64,000 nt of DNA from Capsicum annuum (Eukaryota > Streptophyta > Magnoliopsida > Solanales > Solanaceae). The DNA lies in the NCBI RefSeq assembly GCF_002878395.1, contig NC_061118.1, positions 89,041,918 through 89,105,917 on the forward strand, given 5' to 3'. Each line of letters opens with the position of its first letter. The stretch's first letter is position 1. Below are positions 23,881-35,602 of this stretch, in pieces. The notes beneath the pieces were generated by a model. It made no database searches, had not been told where the DNA came from, and saw only the letters and a list, made by a program, of their open reading frames with translations. The position numbers were made by a program, and so were the translations under genes.

Positions 23881-25812
23881 TATTCCTTTTTTTAACTAAT
23901 GATCGAGAGGCAATGGTGCACATTACCAGCAGGATCAAAACTCATTGTCCTTTTCTTTGTCACCAAATCTTTCATGAACTTTACATATCCCAACATTTGC
24001 TATAAAGCTTCCATACGAGGTATTTTCACTAATAACTCCTTCAATATAGAAATAAACTTTTGATATTTTTCCTCTTTAACTTTCTTCTTCAATATATGAG
24101 GAAGAGATAAAGGAGGTCGGGGAATGGGCTACTATATTTGTATGACGTCCTTACCTTTCCCTTTGTTAGTATTAACATTTTTTTAGCAACTAGAGGCTTT
24201 TAAGAGGCGTCATCATTTATCACTAATTTATTTGTTTTATTCGCATCCACATGATCAATGCTCACGGGGTCGCTCCTCACGTTATCAACCACAAATGTAT
24301 CCAGATCAATACTAGCCTTACCAATTCATAATAACTAGACAATGAATTTTATTCTTAGGATTCTAAATAGTGTTGCTTAGAAGTGTGCTTGGTTGATGCT
24401 GGTTCAATGTAGCAAACTTCTTCTCAAATTCTGTTCAAGCTTTTTAATGCTAGTTACATGTGACTCCACCTCTTGGATCAACCCTAATATGTCTTCCTTG
24501 ATGATCTTAAGGAAACTCTCTTGGCTTTCTAACCCCTTTACAAGTTTTACAAGCAAAGCTTCCATCTTTGAGTTTCCAGAATCAACATCCTAATTCCCTA
24601 GTGGAATATAAAGATTGCTCGTTTTGTTGTAGTCATCTTTCCTTCTCTAGTTGCCATAAAACTCTCTAATCCTATCTCTATATTGATTGTAATTGTCTCC
24701 ATAATAGTTCTAACCTTGATTCTATTTCCTCAAGTTCCAATTGTCTTGATTAGACCCTTGGCCCTTCACTTAGAAACCCACCACTTTTCTATCAAGATAC
24801 TTAGCTTCTTCCTCAGAACTCAAATCTTCACAGCTAAAAGCCTTACCTTATACACCTACTACATTATCCTTCTCAACTCTAGCTACTACAAATTGCTTAG
24901 TAAGTAAGCCAATATCAGTCTTCATTTGTGCCACCTCCTAAGTCACTATCTTATTCAATGCTCTCTTCTCATTTGAGGCTCTAATTGCATAAGTACCAAC
25001 TAATCTATCCACCTCCTAAGTATGCCATGAATTGGTTTTAGTAATTTAGTATAATTATTTTGAATTATGCTACCACCATAGATTCATCAAGGCTCTACCA
25101 ATGATAGTGTCTGCTACAACCATAATATTAGAATTTAAGACTCTGTAGAATATCCCAAGGAAGTTTCTACTCATAATCCCATAAATTGGCACATTTTGTA
25201 GCTTTTTATAAAACCTCATCCATGTGTATAGTTCCTTTAAAACCTTATCCCAAGTAATTTATCATTATTCTAAGTGCTAATAGATCCATGGGGAAATTCA
25301 CCTAATCATAAAGTACCTTCTATTTTCAGATAGAATAGGAACAATCTTAGTAGTATCATGTCTTGACTCGCCCCAAGTAGATTATATGAAGTTTAGTTCC
25401 CCAAAAATATCATAATATATATGTTTGCATCATCAGTAGGCAGGCCGGAAAACACCCCTTTCTAATTCAATAGTTGGATCATCACACCGGTGATATCAAA
25501 CTTAGTACCTTGAGACAATTCTTAAGGAATGATTATACCTACTCAACTAGATCAACATACCCCAAATCTTCTTCTGGATCATCATATTCTAGCTGATATT
25601 ATTAGATGGGCTATTGTCCCCTATTTCTCCTTAATTTTTCCCTCACATCAAGTGCAGCTAGATAGTCAGCCTCTTTTTGTCTAGCCTTTTTTTCTCTTAC
25701 TACTCGTCAGGCTGCAGCTTGCCTAGTATTTTCCCTAGCCACTATGTGAGCAGTGACCTATTCTACAATTTTTAGAACATTATATGGGAGTGGATGATTT
25801 ACAACTATTTGG
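23881..25812 (-). pseudogene. Athila-type gag (broken)
   Basis: Minus strand. From right: 'AREN' and Gln/Ala-rich stretch, 'YDDPEEDLGYVDL' (about 25580), the gag capsid region with 'GVFSGLPTDDANI' (25440-25400), 'YRVLNSNIMVVADTIIGRALM' split by stops (25150-25080), 'EVAQMKTDIGLLTKQFV' (24935-24890), 'EEEAKYLDRKVVGF' (24815-24770) and an Asn/Tyr/Gly/Arg-rich part 'GDNYNQYRDRIRE' (24700-24660). These are hallmarks of gag in Athila-type elements. The gag start and 5' LTR are missing; the truncated family D LTR begins at 25813. The plus-strand ORFs 24393-24907 are shadows. Confidence 0.8.
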
Positions 25813-25867
25813 TGTCATGACCCAATTTCTAAGTCATGATGGCACCTACTTTATCCCACTATTGGGT

Positions 25868-26200
25868 AAGTTACACTGTAATACAAAGCTATACGCAATA
25901 GGCTAACTTGGTGGAAAATGACCTAAACACGGGAAATCAACAAATAAAGACTTGAAATATAAATAAAATAGTCTTAATAGTACAATAAATATATAAAAGG
26001 TCAACAACCATCTTAAGACTCAATAATGCCAGTACATGAGATGGTTGAGTCTTAAGATGGTTGTTGACCTTTTATATATTTATTGTACTATTAAGACTAT
26101 TTTATTTATATTTCAAGTCTTTATTTGTTGATTTCCCGTGTTTAGGTCATTTTCCACCAAGTTAGCCTATTGTGTATAGCTTTGTATTACAGTGTAGCTT
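25868..26200. repeat. Near-perfect 156-bp inverted repeat with 21-bp spacer
   Basis: The left arm 25868-26023 and right arm 26045-26200 are reverse complements. Over the inner 150 bp (25874-26023 against 26045-26194) I find no indel and one mismatch (G at 25895 against T at 26173, a C to T change at a CpG). Outside that block one further mismatch occurs before pairing ends. The left arm follows native LTR order; the right arm is an inverted copy inserted behind it. The spacer is 26024-26044. Confidence 0.95.
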
Positions 26201-26748
26201 TGTATTCAATACTTTTGTACCATAAAGGAACCATAAGTATTGAATAGTCAAATATAATTTGTCTAAAAAACTGCAAGGGTACTCCAACATAGGTCAGTAG
26301 AAGGAAAAGGGGTACTCCAACTACAAGAGTTCACCAATCTCTAAAATCAACCCTGCTCGAGCATCATGTTAACAACAATAACTAGTACTCGGATCTACAC
26401 TTAAATGGTACAAAAGTATAGCATAAGTACCAAATCCATGTGTACTCAATAGGCATCATCGACCGACTGAGCTAAATCATAATATGAATACAATAAAATA
26501 CAAGATAAATAAATAAGATAAATTAGAAGAAGCAATGTTAAGATCACACAATTATAATAACTAGTTTAGCCCCCATAAGCCAGTATGTGCAGAAAAGTAA
26601 ATAACCCAACACAGGCCCCAATAGTCCTTATCCTGGAAAGTATAATTAAAGGAAAGTAACAAACCGCATAAACATAAATTACCAATTATCAAGCCATAAG
26701 AAAAAATCCATCTTAATTGTATTATATAATAACTAACTCCTAATGCTA

Positions 26749-26957
26749 AACTTGAATTGAAACTCAATAGCACCACCATCATTATCATCTTTTATCAAAC
26801 TTAAATCAAAACTCATATTATCAACATCATTATCAAATTTCAGACTTGAACCAAAACTCATATTATAAATATCATCATCAAATATCAAACTTGAACTAGA
26901 ACTCATATTATCAATACCATCATCAAATGCTGGACTTGAATCAGAACTCAATATAAA
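26749..26957. repeat. Minisatellite, 45-bp unit, four to five copies
   Basis: The unit runs 'cttgaatcaaaactcat' then 'attatcaatatcatcatcaaat'. Units start near 26749, 26808, 26847, 26889 and 26934. Because 45 is a multiple of three, the minus-strand translation shows a 15-residue Asp/Ser-rich period, which is not evidence for a protein. Confidence 0.85.
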
Positions 26958-28215
26958 TAATCTACCAAGTTTTATTAAAATTAGCATCAACTCCTAAATA
27001 CCAAAAACATGACCATTAAGTATCTAATCTATTCAAAATCCCAAAATAATCATTTGAAAGTGCATAACAAGCTTATAATGGTCTATAATGCTAATACAAG
27101 TCTTGTCCTATGATGGGCTAGAGGGGCCCATTTATAATCCCAAAAATCTATTCTTAAGGAAAATGCTACCCCGAACTAGGCTAAGATATCTAAATCCACT
27201 TATAGATGTTAAATCAGCTATAATAAGTCTAGGATAAAAATTATACCTAAAGCATGAGTAACTAAATTAACTATGCCCAAATTGCGATTTCAAGTAGCCT
27301 AAATAGTCCAACTAACCCAATAATTGTCAATCTTACATTCAAAACCTAAATTCCATACCATATCTAGCATATTATCATAATAATACTATGAAATAGATCA
27401 ATCTATGAAAAGGGTAAACCTTTCTTACCTGGTCACTAAAGAAAAAATCAAAGAATTTGCTAAATATCAATTTCCCGTTCAAAGAACCTTTCACAAGGCG
27501 CCACTCTGTCAAAATCACAATTTACTCATCAAAATAAGAACAATGATACCCTTATTTAACTATTGTGCTTTGCATCTAAAATTATGTAAAAATTTCACTT
27601 AGGGCCCATTTATGGAATCCCACTTTCAAAATCAACACAATTTTCTTGTATACTCAAGGTATATTTATCCTCAAAAATAGGTGAATTCCAAGCTCTAAGG
27701 TGTTACAATTAAGCCACCATGCTTTAAGGATTTTAGAAAAGATGGAGATTTAAACCAAGAAATTGATGGAAGCTTACCACAAATTTGAATAAGAAATGCC
27801 TAAATAATCTTTACCAATGCTCCAAAATCACCCACAAATGATTCTATAACCTTGAGATTGGATGAAAAATAAGAAAAATTGGGCTAACTAGGTGTATTAT
27901 ATATACCAGGTGCCACAAAAATAGGACCTAGGCTACTTTAGCAGTCACTACTAAAGAACCTAGGTATCACTTAATCGGTACCTGACCACACGAGCTAGGC
28001 CGCTAAAGCATACCCTAGGCTGATTTAGTAGTAGGTGCTAAAGCACCTAGGTGCTACTAAAGCAGTACCTGTTGGCTGATCTAGGGCCACTAAATAACCT
28101 AATAGTCCACTAAATCTCCCTCTGCTAAAGCGCCCAAAGGGACACATTTGCAGTCACACCAGATTTCATGCATTAGCTAGAGACTTTGAATTTTTTGAGT
28201 CTCCTTTGACCCTTC

Positions 28216-28598
28216 TAGATTCATACTAGTAGTAATTTGATGTTGGAAGTAGTATTTAGATAGTTAGGGTTGGGGTCACCCAAACCAACTTTGATAAGAC
28301 TACTTATGGCAAATTACACTATGAAAAAACTTATAGGTGTGTTGTATGATGTCTTAGTGAAGGTTGAGTCATTCATTTTCCCTTCTAACTTTTTCATTCT
28401 CTAATATGAAATGGATTTTGAGGTACCCATAATCTTAGGTAGATTATTCATTTCTACCAGATAAGCATTAGCAGATATGGAAATAGATCAATTAAAGTTT
28501 AGGTTAAATAAAGAAGATGTGACTTTTAGTGTTTTCAAATCTATGGAGAAAACAAATATCATGTGTATTGGTATCAATTATTGTCATAATTGATAGAA
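28216..28598 (+). pseudogene. Athila-type protease fragment, plus-strand element
   Basis: The plus-strand frame gives 'SSNLMLEVVF' (28230-28260; the catalytic Asp just before it is out of frame), 'LGLGSPKPTLIRLLMANYT', 'KKLIGVLYDVLVKVESFIF', 'EVPIILGRLF' and 'FRLNKEDVTFSVFKSMEK', matching the minus-strand Athila copy at 23880-23480 segment by segment. It is cut at 28599 by family B and continues at 40879. Stops at 28261, 28420 and 28464 among others. The gag and 5' end of this element are not present. Confidence 0.85.
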
Positions 28599-28667
28599 TG
28601 TAATACCTCATTTTTTGAACTTTAAATTTTCCTTAGTAATTGTGTTTACTGCTCAGAGTACGGCTCA

Positions 28668-28985
28668 AGTGATGAGTCGCGAAGACCCATCATGAGTTTT
28701 ATAATTAAAATCATGATCTAACCAGTAAGGTTTTCCTAAGTTTTTCGTATGGTCATGATCGAAATCATAGAGTCATAAGGTAATGTCATGAGTCATAATA
28801 AGAGAATCTCCACCTAAATAGTGAGATGGCCTAAGGTTTTTATCTTGGAAATGACTAGACTCCATGAGTCTTCACAAGTTGTAGGAAGGGAATCGTGACC
28901 ATAACAGTAAGGGGTTAGGAATTTGGGTCTCAGGGTATGATTCTTGTTGACGACTCGTAACCAGTGACCATGAGTCATTACATAA
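28668..28985 (+). promoter_or_regulatory. 'tgagtcgtgac' word array in the family B U3
   Basis: Recurrent words: 'gatgagtcgcgaagaccc', 'catcatgagttt', 'agagtcataaggtaatg', 'tcatgagtcataat', 'tccatgagtctt', 'gacgactcgtaacc', 'ccatgagtcatt'. TGAGTCA is the core recognised by AP-1/GCN4-type bZIP proteins. The 3' LTR carries the same words at 35796-35915 and 38959-39175, often with CpG still intact ('cacgagtcgtaa'). A regulatory role is inferred. Confidence 0.45.
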
Positions 28986-30067
28986 CCTATAGCGACTGAC
29001 AATAGTTTTCATGCATTTTTATTAGGGGAACTTTGGTCATTACTTTTCATCCTCAATTATAACCCACGACCATAAAACACTTTAAGGGTCCCTTTATCAT
29101 TATTTTAACAAGTCAAATACACTCTTTTCTCTCTAAAATTCCCATAAGAGCAAGGTTAGGGTTTCTAGGGATTGAACATCTAGGCTCAATTCATGGTTTC
29201 TCTTCAAAATTCCTTGTTGTTTTAGGCATGTACCTCCTCCTTAACTTGGTTTTTGAAAATAACATGTGTTTAATCATGGTTTATGTAAATTTAATTGTGG
29301 GTTTTGAATGATTGATGCATGGTTGGTTTTCCTCTAGTTTTAGGATTATTATTCATGCTTTATCTTAAGGTTATTGAACTAAGGGTGCATGGGTTTGGTA
29401 AATTGAAAGGGGGTTATGGCATTCCCCTTATTTTATGAAATTTGGCTTAGAATTGGCACTAAACTGAACCCACTGATAAATATAGTTTTTGAACATGAAA
29501 ATATGCATGGTATAACCCACTTTTGAAACTATGATATTGGATAAAAGGTTAATGGAATATAAATAGTTCTGAAAGGCCTTGGTACTTGGGGGTCGTAGAT
29601 TCTCCCAAGACAGTGGATAAGTAGAATGGCATAATCAAAATTGACTTGTAAGTTCAATTGGTATAATTGTACCTAATGGTAATTGTCTAAATGAATAATT
29701 CCTTGATTAAATAGATGGGTTATGTGTAAATATTTTAATTATGGCTTAAAGGGAGTTATGTAGCTTGTCGTGGAAGGTGGAGGTCCCGGGGGAACCCATA
29801 TTGGAAACCATATTTGCCAACATGGGGGTCTTTATGACCGTGTGCATAGTTCATACTTATTTATATATTTTGGATTTCCTGTGGTCGAGTCATTCCATGA
29901 CCTATCCTTGGATTTTCCTAGTTCGTGCGGCTAACATGCACTAGGACCCTTTCAGTAGTGGGAGCTAAAACCATAGAGATTGTGGGTGCCGTTAGGGCAA
30001 TGAAAGCTATACGGTCCAAGTTAATGATTTTAAATCTCATGCTAAACCTTATTCCCTATCGCATCAT

Positions 30068-30070
<3 letters not shown>

Positions 30071-30107
<37 letters not shown>
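30071..30107. repeat. (TA)n microsatellite
   Basis: A run of TA dinucleotides followed by TATG units in the 5' LTR of family B. The 3' LTR has only a short counterpart at 40289-40320, so the expansion happened after insertion of the element. Confidence 0.9.
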
Positions 30108-30108
<1 letters not shown>

Positions 30109-30658
30109 GAATATGTGCATTGAGATTTGGTTTTGTTTTGGGAAAATGGCATTGTTTTATCCCTTATCCTGAGTTACATGCTAGCACTCACCCCACTGAC
30201 TATCCTAGGATGCTACATTATTTCATAATGTAGGGTCCGAGGATAGCTCTTTACCGCTGTGCAGCTTTAGGTGGATTGTAGTTCATTAATTGGTCTGCAT
30301 TTAAATGTTGATCCTCTATCTTCCAAAAGGCCAGACATTTCATTGCTTTCTTTATGAACATTAAAATCCTATCTATTTATTTTTATACTTTTGATTTGCT
30401 TACTGTCCATGGTTGGGGGCATGTCCAGACCTAACTTTGTATTATGGTTTAGAGGCTTTTGTTGAAAAATTATGGGAGTGGTTCTTGTTTTGGACTCCTA
30501 GTGTCCCTTTTGTTTATCTTATCAAGCTCTTTTATTCGTCAGGTTATCTTCCACTGTTATTATATCATTTTCTGGTTGGCTAGGCTAAGGGGGTGGTCTC
30601 CGACCCTCGATTAGATTGAGATACCCATCACAACTAGACCCGGGGTTGAGTCGTGACA

Positions 30659-30680
30659 AGCTTGAGATAAAAGCATAGGA
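30659..30680 (+). promoter_or_regulatory. Primer binding site of family B (degenerate, tRNA-iMet type)
   Basis: The sequence 'agcttgagataaaagcatag' after the 5' LTR can be read as a decayed TGGTATCAGAGC-like primer site followed by the usual 'ctaggt'-like bases. The match is weak; its position right behind the LTR supports it. Confidence 0.4.
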
Positions 30681-30872
30681 TCAGGGTCGTTGGTTGTCCA
30701 CAAAGCTATGTTGAGTAATGAATAGAGTCCCTTTTATGGGTGTGTAGTGCATCATTCATAAAAGTAAGGCTACAAGGCATTTAGGAATGTTTTCTTTTCT
30801 TGTATTATTTTAGGCTATACATTCTAGGGTCATGGAATTTCTTTAACTCCCAATTTGTTTTTATTTTAGACC

Positions 30873-32213
30873 ATGCCTCCTAAAAGATTTGATGTTCATA
30901 AAAACTCTACCAGAACCTCTTCTCCACCTGAGGGCAATGTGGAGAGTACTTGTTCTATTTATGGTATACAGACCCAGCCTAGGGTCCCTTCTCTCACTAT
31001 GCTACTCCACCTGATGTTCCACCAATCTTGCTTGTCCTTTTCTAGTTGGTGACACTCATTCCCAGTCACCTAAAAATATAGAGTTCCATTATTCTATTTA
31101 TCTATTGACTCAGCGATATCTCAGTCTCATCAGTCTGGTCGTATTGGTGCTGTTGTGAGTTTTTCTTAGGTTACTTGAGTTGGGTAGTTTATAAAGTTGA
31201 ATATTTGAACCTTCACTAGCTCTAAAGTTTAAGATAATCCTCAAGAATTTATTTATGTGATGGGGAAAATCTTTAGGATGATGCATGCTTATAATTCTGA
31301 GGGTGTAGAGTTTGTTAAACATCAGTTGAATGATAGGTCATGTCAGTGGTCTGAAGAGTTGGAGTAGTTGAGAGGTGATAATTTTAAGCTAGCTATATGG
31401 TATGAGTTATTTGGTGCCTTTCTTGATTATTTTTTTCCTCAAGAGTTGAGGGAAGTGAAGGCAGAGGAGTTTATGAATCTAAAGCAAAGAAAGATGAGTG
31501 TGAAGGAGTATGACCTAAAGTTCCATCAGTTGTCTCCTATTCTCCAGAGTTAGTGTCTAGTATTATGGATAGAATGAGGAAATTTTCCTCTATTTTGTCT
31601 CATGACTTAGTATTGAAATGTAAGGCTACAATATAGATCAATGATATAGATATCTCCATACTTTTGGTTTATATGCAATAGGTGGAGGAGGAAAAGAAGA
31701 AATAGGCAGAGATGGAAGAGAGGCAGAATAAAAAGTTCTAATATTTAGAGCTGGGTGAGGTCAGCAAGCTAGTGGGAGAGATAGTAGATAGTGTTCCAAG
31801 ATAAAAAAAATTGGGGGAGTTCTCATTCCTATTCAATGGCTAGTGCTCCATATCTTAAGTCATGTGGTAATCATCAATTTTAGATTAGTAGTGGTCCTAA
31901 GGCACAGGGTGCCTATTATCAAGATCGTGGAGTTTAGTTAGCCCCACTATATCCTCCTTGTTGATTTTGCAATTAGCTTCACTGAGGTTATTTTGATGAG
32001 AGGAGAAATTAGTGCTTTAACTGTGTCCAGCTTAGTCACATGCTGCGGGATTGCCCTGTAGCTAAGGTAGCCACTGGGGCTAATAAAGTTATAGTCACTA
32101 CATTTTGGCTTTTGCACTAAAGGATGCTATTTCTGGTAGTAGCATTGGTCAGAATCATCTCTATACTCTTGCTCTCATCAGGAATCTAAGGCATCTCCTG
32201 ATGTTGTCACTGG
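30873..32213 (+). pseudogene. Family B gag (broken)
   Basis: ATG at 30873 opens 'MPPKRFDVHKNS', the family-typical gag start. Decayed capsid region follows. The stretch 31368-31553 is open: 'WYELFGAFLDYFFPQELREV', 'KAEEFMNLKQRKMSVKEYDL' and 'KFHQLSP', a clear retrotransposon gag (PF03732-type) block. The region 32010-32055 gives one CCHC zinc knuckle, 'CFNCVQLSHMLRDC', which would bind element RNA. Numerous stops (many TAG at expected Gln) and frame shifts separate the parts. Confidence 0.85.
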
Positions 32214-32698
32214 TATGTTAATGCTCTTCTCTCAAAATGTGTATTTTTTTCTTGATCCAGGGTCCATTCTTTCTTATATGACCCCTTATATGGTTATGCA
32301 TTTTGGTTTTGGTCCTTAAACCATTTTTGAGCCTTTCTCTATGTCTACCCCAATGGGTGACTATATTGTGGCTAAAAGGTCTATAGGGGTTGTGTGGTGC
32401 CCATCTTTCACAGGGAGACCTTAGTGGATTAGTAGAGTTGGACATGGAACATTTTTATGTCATTTTAGGGATGGATTGGCTTTATTCTTGCTATACTTCT
32501 CTGGATTATAGGACCTATAAGGTCAGTTTCTCATTTCCTAATGAACCAGCAATAGAATGGGAAGGGATTTCTTTAGTGCCTAAAGGGAGGTTTATTTTAT
32601 ATCTTAAAGCCCAAAAGTTGATTACTAAGGGGTTTCTTTATTATTTGGTCCAAGTTAAATATTCTAGCTCTGAGAGCCTTTCCTTATAATTTGTCCGT
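32214..32698 (+). pseudogene. Family B aspartic protease and linker (nearly open)
   Basis: The frame at 32214-32300 gives 'SQNVYFFLDPGSILSYMTPY' with the catalytic Asp in DPGS preserved, as in LDPGS/T of related gypsy proteases. After a stop at 32317 it continues 'FEPFSMSTPMGDYIVAKR'. In the next open stretch (32390-32689, 99 codons) come 'GLVELDMEHFYVILGMDWLY' and 'EWEGISLVPKGRFILYLKAQ', the connection to RT. One frame change near 32390 breaks the protein. Confidence 0.82.
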
Positions 32699-34080
32699 GT
32701 GGTTAATGAGTTTCCTAAGGTGTTTTCCGATGATCTTTCTGGTATTTATCCTAATATAGAAATAGATTTTGGGATTAATCTTTTGCCGGATATCCATCCT
32801 ATCTCTATTCCTCTATATAGAATGGCCCCTACTGAGTTGATGGAACTAAAAGAGCAGTTAAAAGATCTTTTTAATAAGAGTTTCATCCGTCCTTGTATTT
32901 CTCTGTGGGGTGCCCCTATGCTTTTCATATGCAAGAAAAATTTATCTCTTTGGATGTGTGTAGACTATTGGCAGTTGAATGAGGTTAAAGTGAAGAATAA
33001 GTACCCTCTTCCTAAGATTGATAATCTCTTTGACTAGCTTTAGGGCGCTAGATACTTCTCTAAGATTGATCTTTGCTTGGGTTATTGTCAGTTGAAAATT
33101 AGGTTGACTGCTATCCCCAAGGCCGCTTTCCTAAATCGATATGGTCATTATAAGTTCCTAGTTATGTTATTCAGGTTGACTAATGCTCTAGCCATTTTCA
33201 TGGATCTTATAATCGGGTCTTCATGCAGTTTTTGGACTTGTTTGTTATTGTCTACATTGATGATATTTTGGTGTATTCTAAGAGTAAGAAGGATTATGCC
33301 AATCACCTTTAAGTTGTATTATAGACTCTTAAGGATTAGAAGGTGTATGCTATATTTTCTAAGTGTGAGTTTTGGTTGAATATTGTGACTTTCCTTGGGC
33401 ATGTCATTCCTAGCGAGGGGATCAAGGTGGATCCACAAAAAGTTTAGGTGGTTAAGAGGTGGTCAAGACCCATAACTCCAGTTGATATGTCTTGGTTGGG
33501 TATTATAGGGGATTTGTGGAAAACTTCTCTTTTATCATTGCTTCATTGGTGAAGTTGACTCAAAAAAAGGTGAAGCTCTTATGGTTTGAATCTTGTGAGG
33601 GTATCTTTTAGAAGTTGAAGAATTAGTTAACTTCTGCACCAGTTTTGACCTTGCCCAAGGGTACGGAGGGGTTTGTGGTGTATTGCGTTACATCCTTGTA
33701 GGACTATGTTGTATCTTGATACCGCATGGCAAGGTTGTGGCTTATGCTTCTATGCAGCTAAAGGTTCATAAAAGTATTTATCCAATTCATGATTTGGAGT
33801 TGGCAGTCATGGTATTTGCTTTGAAAATTTGGCATAATTATTTGTATGGGGAGCATATAAACACCTATTCGGGTCATAAGAGCTTGCAGCACATGTTTAC
33901 TCAGAAGGAGATGAATCTTCGATAGAGGCGATGGCTTGAGTTATTAAAGGACTATGATATGAGTCTTTACTATCATCCAAGTAAAGATAATATATGTTTT
34001 TTATGCTGTTAGAATATTGTCCATGGGAAGTTTATCTCATGCAGATGAGGAGAAGTGAGGATTGGTAAAAGATATTAATT
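32699..34080 (+). pseudogene. Family B reverse transcriptase and RNase H (broken)
   Basis: The stretch 32699-33037 is open: '[20 protein letters not shown]', '[17 protein letters not shown]', '[18 protein letters not shown]', '[20 protein letters not shown]'. Two TAG stops at 33035 and 33041 replace the Gln codons of 'FDQLQGA'. '[15 protein letters not shown]' and the intact catalytic box '[18 protein letters not shown]' (33246-33297) follow, then '[15 protein letters not shown]'. RNase H: '[19 protein letters not shown]', '[19 protein letters not shown]' (33683-33925; the usual TDH is SGH) and 'DYDMSLYYHPSKDN'. Frames change several times. Confidence 0.87.
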
Positions 34081-35602
34081 AAATGGCCAACTTGGAAGTT
34101 TGTCTTTTGGACTCCAATGATGAAGGGGTAATTATGCAAGAGGTTGTCAAATCATCTCTTGGTGATGAGGTGAAGAAGAAACAAGATTTAGATCCCATCC
34201 TTATAACGATTAAGAATGATGTAAGTCAACAAAGGGTTATGACCTTTGATATTGGTGGTGATGGTATTTTGAGGTATCAAGGTAGGTTGTGTGTTCCTGA
34301 TGTTGATGGGCTATGGGAAAAGATTTTGATTGAGGTGCGTGAGTTAAGGTATACAGTTCATCCAGGTTTGAAAAACATGTATCCTAGTTTAAAAAAGATT
34401 TATTAGTGGAACAATGTGAAAAGGGATATGGCCAACTTCGTGGCTAAGTGTATAGTTTATCATGAAGTGAAGGTAGAACACTTGAGGCCATATGGCATAT
34501 CTTAAGAGATTGAGTTTCCCATGTTAAAGTAGGAGATGATCATATGGATTTTATCACAGGTCTTCCACTGTCTTGCCATCAGTATGATTCGATTTTGGTT
34601 ATTATGGATAAAATGACTAAGTCTGCTCACTTTTTTCCTGTGGGGACTACCTACTCTGGAGAGAATTATGTTAAGTTATTCATTGAGGAGATAGTTAGAT
34701 TGCATGGAGTATTGTTGTCCATTATTTTAAATTGAGGTACATAATTCTCTTCTCATGTTTGGCATTCATTTCAAAAAGGTTTGGGGATGAAGGTGAACCT
34801 TAGCACCGCTTTTTACCCTTAAATAGATGGACAAGCAAAATAAACTATTCAAACTTTAGAGGGTGTGCTAAGGGACTATGTGATTGATTTTGAAGAAAGT
34901 TCGGTGGATCACTTACCGCTCATCAAGTTTTCATACAATAATAGTTATCACTGTAGCATTAGAATGGATCTTTTTGAGACCCTTTATCATAGGAGGTGTA
35001 GGTCTCCTATTGGGTAGTTTGAGGTTGGTAAGACTCGATTGTTTGGTCCCAATATGGTTCACCAAGACATAGAGAAGGTGAAGGTGATTGGGTATAGGCT
35101 TAAGACTGTCCAAAGTTACCAAAAGTCCTATACAGATGTAAGGGGAATGGAGTTAGAGATTAATGTAGGTGATTGGGTGTTTTTGAAAGTTTCTTCTATG
35201 AAGGGAATGATAAGGTTTGCGAAGAAGGGAAAGCTTAGTCCCCATTATGTTTGTCCATATCAGATTTTGAGGAAAGTTTTGAATGTTTCTTATGAATTGG
35301 AGTTGACTGCAAGTTTGTGTTCTATTCATTTTATTTTTCGTGTGTCGATGTTGAAGAAGTGTGTGGCTGGTCCTTCTTTGCTTGTACTTATTGAGAATGT
35401 TGGTATTTTGGATTCCTTGTCCTATGAGGAAGTCCTAGTTGAGATTTTGGATAGGAAAGTTCGTAGATTGAGAACTAAGGATATGGCTTTGGTAAAAGTC
35501 CTTTGGAGGAGTCAAAAGGTAGAAGAGGCTACTTGGGAGGCTGAAAAGGACATGAAGTTTAAATATTTGTTCCTTTTCCCCACATTGGATGGAAGTGTTT
35601 AA
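34081..35602 (+). pseudogene. Family B integrase with chromodomain (broken)
   Basis: The stretch 34083-34406 opens with the end of the RNase H-integrase linker and the HHCC finger ('ELRYTVHPGLKNMYPSLK', later 'CIVYHEVKVEHL', with the second Cys replaced by Tyr). Integrase core: 'MDFITGLPLS' with the first Asp (34544), 'MDKMTKSAHFFPVG', then 'SIILN' and a stop where SDRGTQF is expected, so the second Asp is Asn. The stretch 35039-35602 is the longest open reading of the window (187 codons): the integrase C-terminal part ('GDWVFLKVSSMKGMIRFAKK'), 'VSMLKKCVAGP' and the chromodomain from 'YEEVLVEILDRKVRRLRT' to 'EEATWEAEKDM'. Confidence 0.9.

Larger units (their letters stand above)
25813..28215 (-). 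mobile_element. Truncated family D LTR
   Basis: Begins TGTCATGACCC on the plus strand (25813) with the same opening blocks as 14862 ('caatttct-aggtca-gatgg-gcctact'). It shares later blocks such as 'cccaactaggataa-atatctaaatccac' (27150-27200, compare 20165-20200). The right side in sense direction holds a TATA-like 'tatatataa' near 27895-27905 and an array of 'gctaaagc/ggtgcta' words at 27960-28140. It stops about 0.5 kb short of the expected sense start and adjoins plus-strand Athila protease, so it is truncated by deletion and no duplication can be paired with tttgg at 25808-25812. Confidence 0.7.
28599..30658 (+). repeat. 5' LTR of family B
   Basis: 2060 bp. U3 holds repeated 'atgagtcgcg', 'catgagtcataa', 'gactcgtaacc' words at 28668-28985 ahead of a probable transcription start region with 'ctcaattataaccc' (29050) and a pyrimidine-rich leader with 'tagggtttctaggg' (29155-29173). 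A (TA)n microsatellite lies at 30071-30107. The three short ORFs inside are chance. Confidence 0.88.

Noticed and set aside
25868..26200. Foldback transposon or MITE for the long inverted repeat
   Set aside because: The arms are LTR sequence of family D, no duplication flanks the unit and no typical terminal motif is present.
26733..26990. Minus-strand ORF with a regular 15-residue Ser/Asp repeat
   Set aside because: The period is that of the 45-bp minisatellite; repeats of a multiple of three keep the frame open without selection.
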